Shown here in pieces: positions 1 through 5,955 of a DNA stretch of 6,297 nucleotides. Both the position numbers and the translations under genes were made by a program. Origin of the DNA: Propionibacterium sp. Lineage in GTDB: Bacteria; Actinomycetota; Actinomycetes; Actinomycetales; Actinomycetaceae. The DNA lies in contig JAKECL010000126.1 of assembly GCA_030460725.1 (NCBI GenBank), forward strand, positions 1 through 6,297, given 5' to 3'. Each line of letters begins with the position of its first letter. Within the stretch, counting starts at the first letter, position 1. The notes under the pieces are model-generated. The model made no database searches, had not been told where the DNA came from, and saw only the letters and a list, made by a program, of their open reading frames with translations.

Positions 1-100
1 TCCGCCCGCGGCTAGCATCGACGAGGATCGACGGAGCGCCCCCGGGGTGACCACGGTCGGCACCACACGGGCCGCCCGCACCCCGCGCACTGCGGCCCCG

Positions 101-106
101 AGGAGG
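101..106 (+). promoter_or_regulatory. Ribosome binding site deciding the nuclease start
   Basis: AGGAGG lies 6 bases upstream of the ATG at 113. The reading frame is open further upstream, with a GTG at 47 and no stop back to the window edge. However, this site and the start of the conserved metallophosphoesterase fold (MRFIATAD) both support 113 as the true start. Confidence 0.75.
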
Positions 107-112
107 ACACGG

Positions 113-1255
113 ATGCGTTTCATCGCCACCGCCGACTGGCAACTCGGCATGACGGCCCACTACCTGGGGGACCAGGCACGCCCGCGCTACCTGCAGGCGC
201 GCTTCGACGCGCTGCGCAGGATCGGTGAGGTCGCCGCCGAGTACGACGCCGAGTTCATCGTCGCCTGCGGGGACGTCTTCGAGACCAACCAGCTGGACCG
301 CGCGGTCATCACCCGGACCTTCGAGGCGCTGCGGCAGGTGCCCGTGCCCGTGTGGCTGCTGCCCGGCAACCACGACCCGCTGGACGCGGCCTCGATCTAC
401 GACGACCCGGCCTTCACCTCGCGCGTACCCGAGCAGGTCCACGTGCTGCGCGAACCGGGGGTCCACGCCGTCGCTCCCGGCGTCGAACTGGTCGCCGCGC
501 CCTGGTCCTCGAAGCGTCCCGGTCGCGACCTGGTCGGACAGGTCTGCGCGGACCTGGACCCGACGCCACCGGGAACCGTCCGTGTCCTTGCCGGCCATGG
601 CGCCGTCTCCTCGCTGAGTCCGGACGCCGACGATGCTGCCGTCATCGACCAGACCGCCCTGGAGCGGGTGCTCAACGGGGACCTGGCCCAGGTCGCGGTG
701 CTCGGTGACCGACACTCCACGACCGAAGTCACCCCCAGGATCTGGTACCCGGGCACCCCTGAGGTCACCGACCGCAGTGAGGTCGACCCCGGCAACGTCC
801 TCGTCATCGAGGTGGACCCCCGGACCCACGAGGTCCGTGTCGAGCGGGTACACGTCGGGAGCTGGGCCTTCACCGTCATCGAGAAGCCCCTGAACTCCGA
901 CGAGGACGTCACTGCCCTGGAGGACCGGCTGGCCGAGGTGGACGCGAAGGACCGGACACTGGTGTGGCTGAAGCTCTCGGGCACGTTGACCATGGCGGAG
1001 AACGCGCACCTCGAACGTGTCCTCGACGACGACCGCGCCCTGTTCGCCCTGCTCGCCACGTGGGAGCGCCACCTGGACCTGGCCGTCATCCCCGACGACC
1101 ACGACTTCGCGGACCTGCAGGTCGGGGGCTTCGTCGACGACGGTGTCCGCGAGCTCATCGGACTCGCCCAGGACAGCGCGCGCTCGGCTGCGGCGCAGGG
1201 AGCCCTGCGACTGTTGTACAGGCTGGCCCGGGACACGGAGGGTGGTGCGGCATGA
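113..1255 (+). CDS. Mre11/SbcD-like DNA repair metallophosphoesterase (nuclease subunit)
   Basis: A 380-residue calcineurin-like metallophosphoesterase of the Mre11/SbcD/YhaO type, expected to act in the cytoplasm as the metal-dependent DNA nuclease partner of the ATPase encoded next. Metal-site motifs appear in order: AD8-W-Q10 (canonical D-x-H), GD54 in CGDVFE, GNHD 85-88, GH162G and GDRH 198-201 (canonical GHxH or similar). Residues from about 240 onward form a capping or ATPase-interacting region without motifs I recognise. The length fits bacterial SbcD/YhaO proteins (roughly 340-420). The ATG at 113 has a strong AGGAGG site. A GTG at 47 would add 22 Arg/Thr-rich residues ahead of the conserved first strand and is less likely. 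The stop overlaps the start of the ATPase gene in ATGA, indicating translational coupling. The Gln in motif I and the Asp in GDRH differ from E. coli SbcD; from memory, actinobacterial homologues often read ADWQLGM and GDRHS, so this is probably subfamily-typical. Calling it sbcD outright would overstate the match. Confidence 0.9.
   Translation: MRFIATADWQLGMTAHYLGDQARPRYLQARFDALRRIGEVAAEYDAEFIVACGDVFETNQLDRAVITRTFEALRQVPVPVWLLPGNHDPLDAASIYDDPAFTSRVPEQVHVLREPGVHAVAPGVELVAAPWSSKRPGRDLVGQVCADLDPTPPGTVRVLAGHGAVSSLSPDADDAAVIDQTALERVLNGDLAQVAVLGDRHSTTEVTPRIWYPGTPEVTDRSEVDPGNVLVIEVDPRTHEVRVERVHVGSWAFTVIEKPLNSDEDVTALEDRLAEVDAKDRTLVWLKLSGTLTMAENAHLERVLDDDRALFALLATWERHLDLAVIPDDHDFADLQVGGFVDDGVRELIGLAQDSARSAAAQGALRLLYRLARDTEGGAA
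1237..1242 (+). promoter_or_regulatory. Ribosome binding site of the SMC-like ATPase gene
   Basis: GGAGGG lies inside the end of the nuclease gene, 9 bases before the ATG at 1252. With the ATGA overlap it fixes this start. It rejects a longer in-frame reading from 964, which would overlap the nuclease gene by nearly 300 bases and add an Arg/Pro-rich out-of-frame translation of that gene. Confidence 0.65.
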
Positions 1256-3969
1256 GGATTCGCAGCGTACGACTGGTGGATTTCCGCGGTGTGGCGGACT
1301 GCCGCGTCGAGTTCGGTCCCGGTGTCACCGTGGTCGAGGGACCCAACGAGGTCGGGAAGTCCTCCATCGCCGAGGCCCTGCGGCTCATCCGCGACTCCAA
1401 GGCCACCTCCGGTGCGAGGGAAATCCGCCTGGTCCAGCCCGTCGGTCGCGATGTCGGCCCGGAGGTCACCGTGGACCTGACCACCGGCGACTACGACCTC
1501 CAGTACCGCAAACGCTGGCTGCGTCGCCCCGAGACGGAGTTGCACGTGCGCAGCCCGAGACCGGAGGACCTCTCAGGGGATGCGGCCCACGACCGCTTCC
1601 GGGCGATCCTGGACGAGACGCTGGACCTGGACCTCCTGGTCGCTCTTGAAGTCCAGCAGGGTCAGTCCCTCACCCAACCGGAACTTGCCCGCATCCCCGC
1701 CCTGCGTCGCACGCTGGGTGGCGCTGGAGGCTCTGGGGCCCACGAGGTCGGGTCCGAGTCCGGGTCACCAGCAATCAATGCCACGGACCACGATGACCTC
1801 ATGGCCGCCATTGAGGCGGAGTACCTGCGTTTCTTCACCCCCGGTGGGAAGCCGACGGGCGGGTACCGGCAGGCCCTCCAGGAGCTCGAGGCCGCGAGAT
1901 CCACGTTGGTCGACCTGGAGGAGCAGGGGCGGCAGCTGGACGCCTTCGTCGATCGTCGCGACCGTCTTGACGCCGTGGTGGACGACCTTGTCGGGAAGCT
2001 CGAGGCGGCACGCGAGGATCTCCGGGCACAGGAACAGGCCGACCATGACCTGCAGGACCGCCGCGAGGCCGTTGAGCAGCTCACACGCGGACTCGCAGAG
2101 GCGGATCTCCGGCTCGCCCGTGCCCGGGAGGCCCAGGAGACGCGTCGGGCGTTGGTGGAGGACATCGGGAAGCGAACCCTCGCCCTGGTCGGGGTCACGG
2201 ATCACGTGACGTCCCTGGAGGCACAGCGCGTGGCCGCAGAGACGGCGTCGCGCGAGGCCGATGAGGCCCTCGGCACGGTGGAGCAGGCGGATGTCACGGC
2301 GCGCCGCGCAGTACGCAGCAGCGAGGATGCCCTGGGCAGGCGACGTGACGAACGGGATCTCCTGGCCCTGCGGGCACGTGTTGCAGGTGCCCGTGAGGCC
2401 AGGGAGCGCCTGCACTCCGCGAAGTCGGAGCTGGACGGCCTCCGGGTCGACCAGGACACGGCCACCCGGCTCGCCACACTGGAGAACGCCGTCACCCTGG
2501 CCAGCCGCTCACGCGATGTGGCCGCCGCGCTGGTCACGGTCACCTCTCTGGGCGACCAGCCGGTCATGGCGGGAGGGGAACAGGTCCCCGCCGGTGGGCA
2601 GGTCGCGAGCCGTGTGCACGACTCCCTGACGATCGAGGCCCCCGGCGTCCTGCGCGTCGACATCCATCCGGGTGAGACTCCCGGTGAACTGGACCGGGCG
2701 CTCTCACAGGCCCGCTCCGACCTCCGCGCCGCGCTGGACCGTGCAGGTGTGGCCACTGTGGAGGAGGCGAACGACCTGGCCCGACGCCGAAGTGCGGTGG
2801 AGGCCGCGGCGACCCGGGCCGAGGAGGACCTCTTCCGCGCGCTCGCCGGTGAGGAGCTCGACGCACTGGAGCAGCACCTGTCGGATCTGCAGACCCGCGT
2901 GGGCGGCGGAGCCGACGCACCGGACGGTGATGACTCCCCGGATGGGAACGAGACCACGGCCCCGCCCTCGTCGATGGAGGACCTCCAGCGAGCGGTCCGC
3001 GACGCGCAGGACCTGGAGGAGCGCACCGGACGCGAGCTGGACGCGGCCCGGGAGGCGGCCGACCGGGCCCGCTCGTCCCGCGAGTCCGCCACCCAGGAGG
3101 CGTTGCTCGCCGGGGCCCAGAGCGAGTCCGCCGGGCGTGAGCTCGCCCGCCTGCAGGGGGACCTCGACGCCGCGCGGGCCCGGGCCGATGACGAGACGTT
3201 GGACCGCGAACTCTCCGCAGCGACCCGGGACCAGCAGGCCCACAGGGAACGCCAGGAGGCGGCGCGCGAGGCGCTGGATGCAGCTGATCCGGAGACCGTG
3301 GAGATGCTGCTGGGCAACGCGCGTGATCTGGTGACCTCGACGGAGGAGGACCTGCAGGCCACGCGGCAGGAATGCGCCAAACTCGACGGACTGATCGAGG
3401 ACCGACTGGCATCGGGGATCGGCAGTGCCCGCGAGGAGGCGGCCGCACGCACGACGGCTGCTGAGCAGAGGTCCGAGCAGTTCACGCGCGACGCCGAGGC
3501 CGCCGAGCTGCTGCGACAGACGATGGTGCGACAGCGCGACCTGGCCCAGCAGCGCTACGTCGCGCCCTTCACCGAGCGCATCCGCAGGCTCGGCCGTGTC
3601 GTGTTCGGACGCGACTTCACCGTGACCATTTCACCGGGCCTCGAGATCGAGTCGCGGACCTCGGGTGGACGAACCGTTCCCTTCGCCTCGCTCTCGGCCG
3701 GCACTCGCGAGCAGCTTGCCCTCATCGGGCGTCTGGCGTGCGCGCAGTTGGTCGCCGCCGACGAGGGCGCCCCCGTCATCCTCGATGACACGCTCGGGTT
3801 CTCCGACCCCGAACGTCTCCGCGCGATCGCGGCGGTGCTCGGCAGCGTGGGGACGTCCACCCAGGTCATCGTGCTCACCTGCCAGCCAGGACGCTTCGCG
3901 GGCATCGGTGGGGCCCATGTGGTCCGGCTGGATCGGGCAGATCTGTCCGGGGTGCCCGTGTCCGGGTGA
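1252..3969 (+). CDS. SbcC/Rad50/YhaN-like SMC-type ATPase
   Basis: A 905-residue ATPase that should form a complex with the upstream nuclease and control access of DNA ends to its active site. The N-terminal ATPase half has Walker A at 30-38 (GPNEVGKSS) and a Q-loop near VQQGQ 134-138. Coiled coil runs from about 205 to 428 (Arg, Glu, Ala and Leu heptads). A beta-rich hinge segment at about 428-475 is rich in Val, Gly and Pro. A second coil runs from about 480 to 790, interrupted by an acidic linker at 550-574. The C-terminal half has the signature motif LSAGTREQ (814-821), Walker B with D-loop VILDDTLGFSD (842-852), and LTCQPGRF (875-882) at the H-loop position. The four Cys residues (17, one in RQEC, 835 region, 877) do not form a CxxC zinc hook, so dimerisation through Zn as in classical Rad50/SbcC is not expected. 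The Asp-Asp Walker B and the hook-less hinge resemble B. subtilis YhaN more than E. coli SbcC. A Gly/Ser-rich insert at about 155-180 may be a flexible loop. The gene is translationally coupled to the nuclease by a 4-base overlap. Family assignment is secure; the exact cellular role (break repair, hairpin cleavage or anti-phage) is inference. Confidence 0.92.
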   Translation: MRIRSVRLVDFRGVADCRVEFGPGVTVVEGPNEVGKSSIAEALRLIRDSKATSGAREIRLVQPVGRDVGPEVTVDLTTGDYDLQYRKRWLRRPETELHVRSPRPEDLSGDAAHDRFRAILDETLDLDLLVALEVQQGQSLTQPELARIPALRRTLGGAGGSGAHEVGSESGSPAINATDHDDLMAAIEAEYLRFFTPGGKPTGGYRQALQELEAARSTLVDLEEQGRQLDAFVDRRDRLDAVVDDLVGKLEAAREDLRAQEQADHDLQDRREAVEQLTRGLAEADLRLARAREAQETRRALVEDIGKRTLALVGVTDHVTSLEAQRVAAETASREADEALGTVEQADVTARRAVRSSEDALGRRRDERDLLALRARVAGAREARERLHSAKSELDGLRVDQDTATRLATLENAVTLASRSRDVAAALVTVTSLGDQPVMAGGEQVPAGGQVASRVHDSLTIEAPGVLRVDIHPGETPGELDRALSQARSDLRAALDRAGVATVEEANDLARRRSAVEAAATRAEEDLFRALAGEELDALEQHLSDLQTRVGGGADAPDGDDSPDGNETTAPPSSMEDLQRAVRDAQDLEERTGRELDAAREAADRARSSRESATQEALLAGAQSESAGRELARLQGDLDAARARADDETLDRELSAATRDQQAHRERQEAAREALDAADPETVEMLLGNARDLVTSTEEDLQATRQECAKLDGLIEDRLASGIGSAREEAAARTTAAEQRSEQFTRDAEAAELLRQTMVRQRDLAQQRYVAPFTERIRRLGRVVFGRDFTVTISPGLEIESRTSGGRTVPFASLSAGTREQLALIGRLACAQLVAADEGAPVILDDTLGFSDPERLRAIAAVLGSVGTSTQVIVLTCQPGRFAGIGGAHVVRLDRADLSGVPVSG
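2533..2676 (+). other. Hinge segment of the ATPase: beta-rich, in place of a zinc hook
   Basis: This encodes residues 428-475. It lacks heptads and carries alternating hydrophobic residues with Gly/Pro turns, for example SLTIEAPGVLRVDIHPG (458 to 473). It sits between the two long coils, where Rad50/SbcC carry the CxxC hook. A compact beta domain is my inference from residue pattern. Confidence 0.6.
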
Positions 3970-4013
3970 AGGTGAGGGTGCTGCGACTGAGTGGTTCGTG
4001 TCCCGAGCTCGAA

Positions 4014-4041
4014 GGGGACCACCGCGGTGGAGGTTTTCCCC
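4014..4041. terminator. Possible bidirectional terminator or palindrome between convergent genes
   Basis: The perfect palindrome CCACCGCGGTGG (4019-4030) is flanked by GGGGA (4014-4018) and TCCCC (4037-4041), which could close a larger hairpin. It lies in the 83 bp gap between the ends of the ATPase gene (plus) and the DUF1345 gene (minus), where a shared terminator would be expected. There is only a run of four T residues and no classical U-tract, so the call is weak. Confidence 0.3.
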
Positions 4042-4052
4042 CGTGTGCTCCC

Positions 4053-4685
4053 TCAACCTGCCAGCAGCTGGCTGAGGAGGTTGATCGTCGAGGCGACGAC
4101 CACGGTCCCGAGCAGGTAGGAGATCAGGCCCTGGTTGAGTGCCATCCGACGCAGCTCCTTGGTGGAGAGATTCGTGTCGGAGACCTGGAAGGTCATCCCC
4201 AGGGTGAAGGCGATGTAGGCGAAGTCGCGGTAGTCGGGGGCGGTGTCCCCGTTGAAGTCGATGCCGCGGGCGTCCTGGGCGTAGTAGGCGTGGGCGTAGC
4301 GCAGGGTGAACAGCGTGTGGATCGCGCTCCAGGAGGCCAGGATCCCCATCACCGCAAGGACTGCGCCGAGAGTCGCCTGGTCCCCTGCGACCCTGATCAG
4401 GAGCAGGATCAGACCCGCGACGGAGGCCACGCAGGCCAGTACGAGCAAGGTGTCGTCGATTCCACGTCCCGGGTCGTTCGCCCGGGCATGGAGGCGCGTG
4501 GATGAGGCATCGAGTCCGAAGACGAGGGCCCAGGTGGTGGTGCTGAAACCTCCCGCGGCCACCACCCACCCCGCCATCAGACCGAGGTCCAGGTGTCCGC
4601 AGAGTCCGACGAGCGCCGCGGCCAGCGCTCCGGCCAGCATGGCGACGAGCAGGCGCGCACGGATGGAGTCCCGGAACAGTGCCAT
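4053..4685 (-). CDS. DUF1345 family integral membrane protein
   Basis: A 210-residue hydrophobic protein with predicted membrane segments at about 11-29, 37-57, 79-98, 105-125, 154-168 and 185-207. It carries the conserved features I associate with DUF1345: W119 followed by HTLFTLRYA (123-131), GIDF (141-144), PDYRDFAY (150-157), GMTFQVSDT (163-171) and a C-terminal INL. The PDYxDFxY and FQVSDT stretches are the most diagnostic. The biochemical function of the family is unknown and I infer only inner-membrane localisation. An in-frame TAG ends 9 bases before the ATG, so no earlier start is possible. There is no Shine-Dalgarno sequence in front of it; a TAGAGT box 6 bases upstream suggests a leaderless transcript. 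It is a single gene, transcribed toward the ATPase operon and divergent from the dehydrogenase gene, with nothing linking it to either. Confidence 0.88.
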   Translation of the reverse strand: MALFRDSIRARLLVAMLAGALAAALVGLCGHLDLGLMAGWVVAAGGFSTTTWALVFGLDASSTRLHARANDPGRGIDDTLLVLACVASVAGLILLLIRVAGDQATLGAVLAVMGILASWSAIHTLFTLRYAHAYYAQDARGIDFNGDTAPDYRDFAYIAFTLGMTFQVSDTNLSTKELRRMALNQGLISYLLGTVVVASTINLLSQLLAG

Positions 4686-4691
4686 GGCGTG

Positions 4692-4697
4692 ACTCTA
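4692..4697 (-). promoter_or_regulatory. Candidate -10 box for a leaderless DUF1345 transcript
   Basis: On the minus strand TAGAGT matches the actinobacterial TANNNT -10 pattern and lies 6 bases before the ATG, which would place transcription initiation at or beside the start codon. This fits the absence of a ribosome site. I see no convincing -35 hexamer at 17 +/- 2 bases upstream. Confidence 0.35.
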
Positions 4698-4870
4698 GAG
4701 GAACGAAGCGGATGGGGAGGGTCACCAGGGAAGACCACATCCGGTGGGATCTCGTGGAGGAGTAGCGTCGGGTGCGCCCACGAGGCGACACAGTGGAGGA
4801 CCGGGAAGCCCGCACCCGAGCTCGGCCCGACTCCCACGACACCAGTGGTGGGGTGATCCACGCACCGCTG

Positions 4871-4902
4871 GGGACACCCACGCCGCCAACGGCGTCAGTC
4901 CC
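4871..4902 (+). promoter_or_regulatory. Potential two-stem hairpin upstream of the dehydrogenase gene
   Basis: A 6 bp stem ACGCCG/CGGCGT closes a CCAA tetraloop. It is extended, across an internal loop of 4 and 2 bases, by a 5 bp stem GGGAC/GTCCC. It lies 70 bases before the start codon and lacks a T-run, so it is not a typical terminator. It could be a leader RNA structure, an operator or chance. Confidence 0.3.
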
Positions 4903-4954
4903 ACACATCCGCACCTGCGCGCAGCCGCGGGCGGTGCGATCCGGACCAGAGCCT

Positions 4955-4962
4955 GAGAGGGG
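4955..4962 (+). promoter_or_regulatory. Ribosome binding site of the dehydrogenase gene
   Basis: GAGAGGGG sits 9 bases before the ATG at 4972 and is a moderate anti-Shine-Dalgarno match. The protein starts directly with its Rossmann strand (MRYAVIGAGAMG), which supports this start. Confidence 0.5.
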
Positions 4963-4971
4963 CACACGGAC

Positions 4972-5955
4972 ATGAGGTACGCAGTCATCGGAGCCGGGGC
5001 AATGGGCTACCGGTACGGGGTCCTGCTGCAACAGAGAGCACATCTGGACGTCGACTTCATCGACACCTGGGAGCCCAACGTCACAGCGGTGCGCCGCCAG
5101 GGCGGGGTCTTCGTCTCCCGCGACCACGAAGGCCGCCACCTCGTCCCCATCAAGGTCTCCACCCCCGAGGACTACACAGGCACACCCGATGTGTGGATCG
5201 TCTTCCTCAAGCAGATGCAGGTGGAGGACGTCCTCGCCCGCTGCTCCCACCTGTTCCGCCCCGACCAGTACGTCTTCACAGCCATGAACGGCATGGGGCA
5301 CATCGAGCACCTGCAGCAGTACTTCCCCGACCAACGAATCGTGGGGGGCACCGCCATGATCGCCACGGTCCTCAACGGTCCCGGGGACGTGGACTTCATT
5401 GGATCCCCGGGTGCCGGGCACATGCACATGGTGAACCTCACCGAGGAACCCGATGCCGTCACGCACTCCATGTTCGAGGACTTCCGGGCCGCTGGTCTCA
5501 ATCCGGTGCTGACCCGCAACTTCACGGGAACCCTCATGGCCAAGGTCGTCTTCAATGCGGTGGTCAACACCCTGTGCACCATGTTCTCGATGACCATGGG
5601 GGAGTTCTCCACCTTCCAGGGTGACCGGGAGATGGCACGAATGCTCCTGGACGAGGCCTACGACGCCTGCGAACGGGCCGGCATCCAGCTGATCCAGACG
5701 CGCCAGGAGGCCGTGGAGGAGGTCCACACCGTCTCCAGCACCGGCAACCCCCTGCACCGCCCCTCGATGTACCAGGACTTCTCCCGAGGTCGCCCCACGG
5801 AGGTCGACCACATCAACGGATACATCGCGCGCCTGGGGCGCCAGCACGATCTCATCTGCCACCTGCATGAGTTCGTCACCCTGCAGATGCACCTGGCCGA
5901 GAAGGTCCGGGACCAGGCGGGAGAGGCGGAGAACTCGCAGGCTTCCGCCGCCTGA
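4972..5955 (+). CDS. Ketopantoate reductase (PanE/ApbA) family 2-oxoacid dehydrogenase
   Basis: A 327-residue soluble dehydrogenase with the two-domain PanE/ApbA layout; family members usually run about 290-340. The Rossmann fold begins at residue 1 with the dinucleotide motif GAGAMG (7-12). K80 in FLKQMQ and N106 in NGMG (106-109) match conserved substrate and cofactor positions. The C-terminal helical domain starts near 185 with the catalytic lysine K191 in AKVVFNAVVNT; N195 and N199 correspond to the two conserved Asn of the family. The MYQD (266-269) and RPTEVDHINGY (274-284) stretch supplies E277, equivalent to E. coli Glu256. PanE reduces 2-dehydropantoate to pantoate for coenzyme A synthesis, but close relatives act on other branched 2-oxoacids. 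The second Rossmann strand ends in D31 (DFIDTW), which favours NAD(H) over NADP(H). No pan genes are adjacent, so I do not assign panE. It is monocistronic; its stop abuts that of the opposing phosphatase gene. Confidence 0.88.
   Translation: MRYAVIGAGAMGYRYGVLLQQRAHLDVDFIDTWEPNVTAVRRQGGVFVSRDHEGRHLVPIKVSTPEDYTGTPDVWIVFLKQMQVEDVLARCSHLFRPDQYVFTAMNGMGHIEHLQQYFPDQRIVGGTAMIATVLNGPGDVDFIGSPGAGHMHMVNLTEEPDAVTHSMFEDFRAAGLNPVLTRNFTGTLMAKVVFNAVVNTLCTMFSMTMGEFSTFQGDREMARMLLDEAYDACERAGIQLIQTRQEAVEEVHTVSSTGNPLHRPSMYQDFSRGRPTEVDHINGYIARLGRQHDLICHLHEFVTLQMHLAEKVRDQAGEAENSQASAA

Larger units (their letters stand above)
4686..4971. other. Divergent intergenic region with several potential hairpins
   Basis: These 286 bases separate the DUF1345 gene (minus) from the dehydrogenase gene (plus). 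No credible gene is present; the short open frames are rich in Pro, Arg, Gly and Ser and have no good ribosome site. Inverted repeats are CCGAGCTCGG (4816-4825), CCCAC/GTGGG (4833-4837 with 4848-4852), ACGCCG-CCAA-CGGCGT (4880-4895) closed further by GGGAC/GTCCC (4871-4875 with 4898-4902), and GCACC/GGTGC (4911-4915 with 4933-4937). A TAGCGT at 4763-4768 fits TANNNT on the plus strand but has no clear -35. No known riboswitch is recognised. At this GC content, short inverted repeats arise readily by chance. Confidence 0.4.

Noticed and set aside
1..15. Possible last codons of an upstream plus-strand gene ending in TAG at 13-15
   Set aside because: Four codons cannot be distinguished from chance.
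47..112. GTG start at 47 extending the nuclease by 22 residues
   Set aside because: The extra residues are Thr/Arg/Ala-rich and non-conserved, and the ATG at 113 has AGGAGG at ideal distance.
964..1251. In-frame N-terminal extension of the ATPase gene from 964
   Set aside because: It would overlap the nuclease gene by almost 300 bases and encode an Arg/Pro-rich stretch. The ABC fold begins at the ATG at 1252, which has a ribosome site and the ATGA coupling.
2202..3485. A 427-codon minus-strand open frame opposite the ATPase gene
   Set aside because: The translation is almost entirely Ser, Arg and Ala, as expected for the reverse complement of a Glu/Arg/Ala-rich coiled coil. No ribosome site or domain is seen.
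113..3969. Nuclease plus ATPase pair as a new defence system
   Set aside because: Architecture and motifs fit known Mre11/Rad50-like (SbcCD, YhaO/YhaN) complexes. No mobile element, toxin or other defence gene is nearby, so housekeeping repair is the simpler reading.
4744..4956. 70-codon plus-strand open frame in the divergent intergenic region
   Set aside because: It is Pro, Arg, Gly and Ser-rich with no similarity I recognise and has two competing overlapping frames of the same kind. It is more likely leader or spacer DNA.
3631..5892. A 753-codon open frame on the minus strand spanning several genes
   Set aside because: It lies antisense to the ATPase and dehydrogenase genes and overlaps the DUF1345 gene in another frame. 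Its translation is a low-complexity Gly, His, Arg and Val-rich product with no recognisable domain. Long antisense frames are expected at this GC content.
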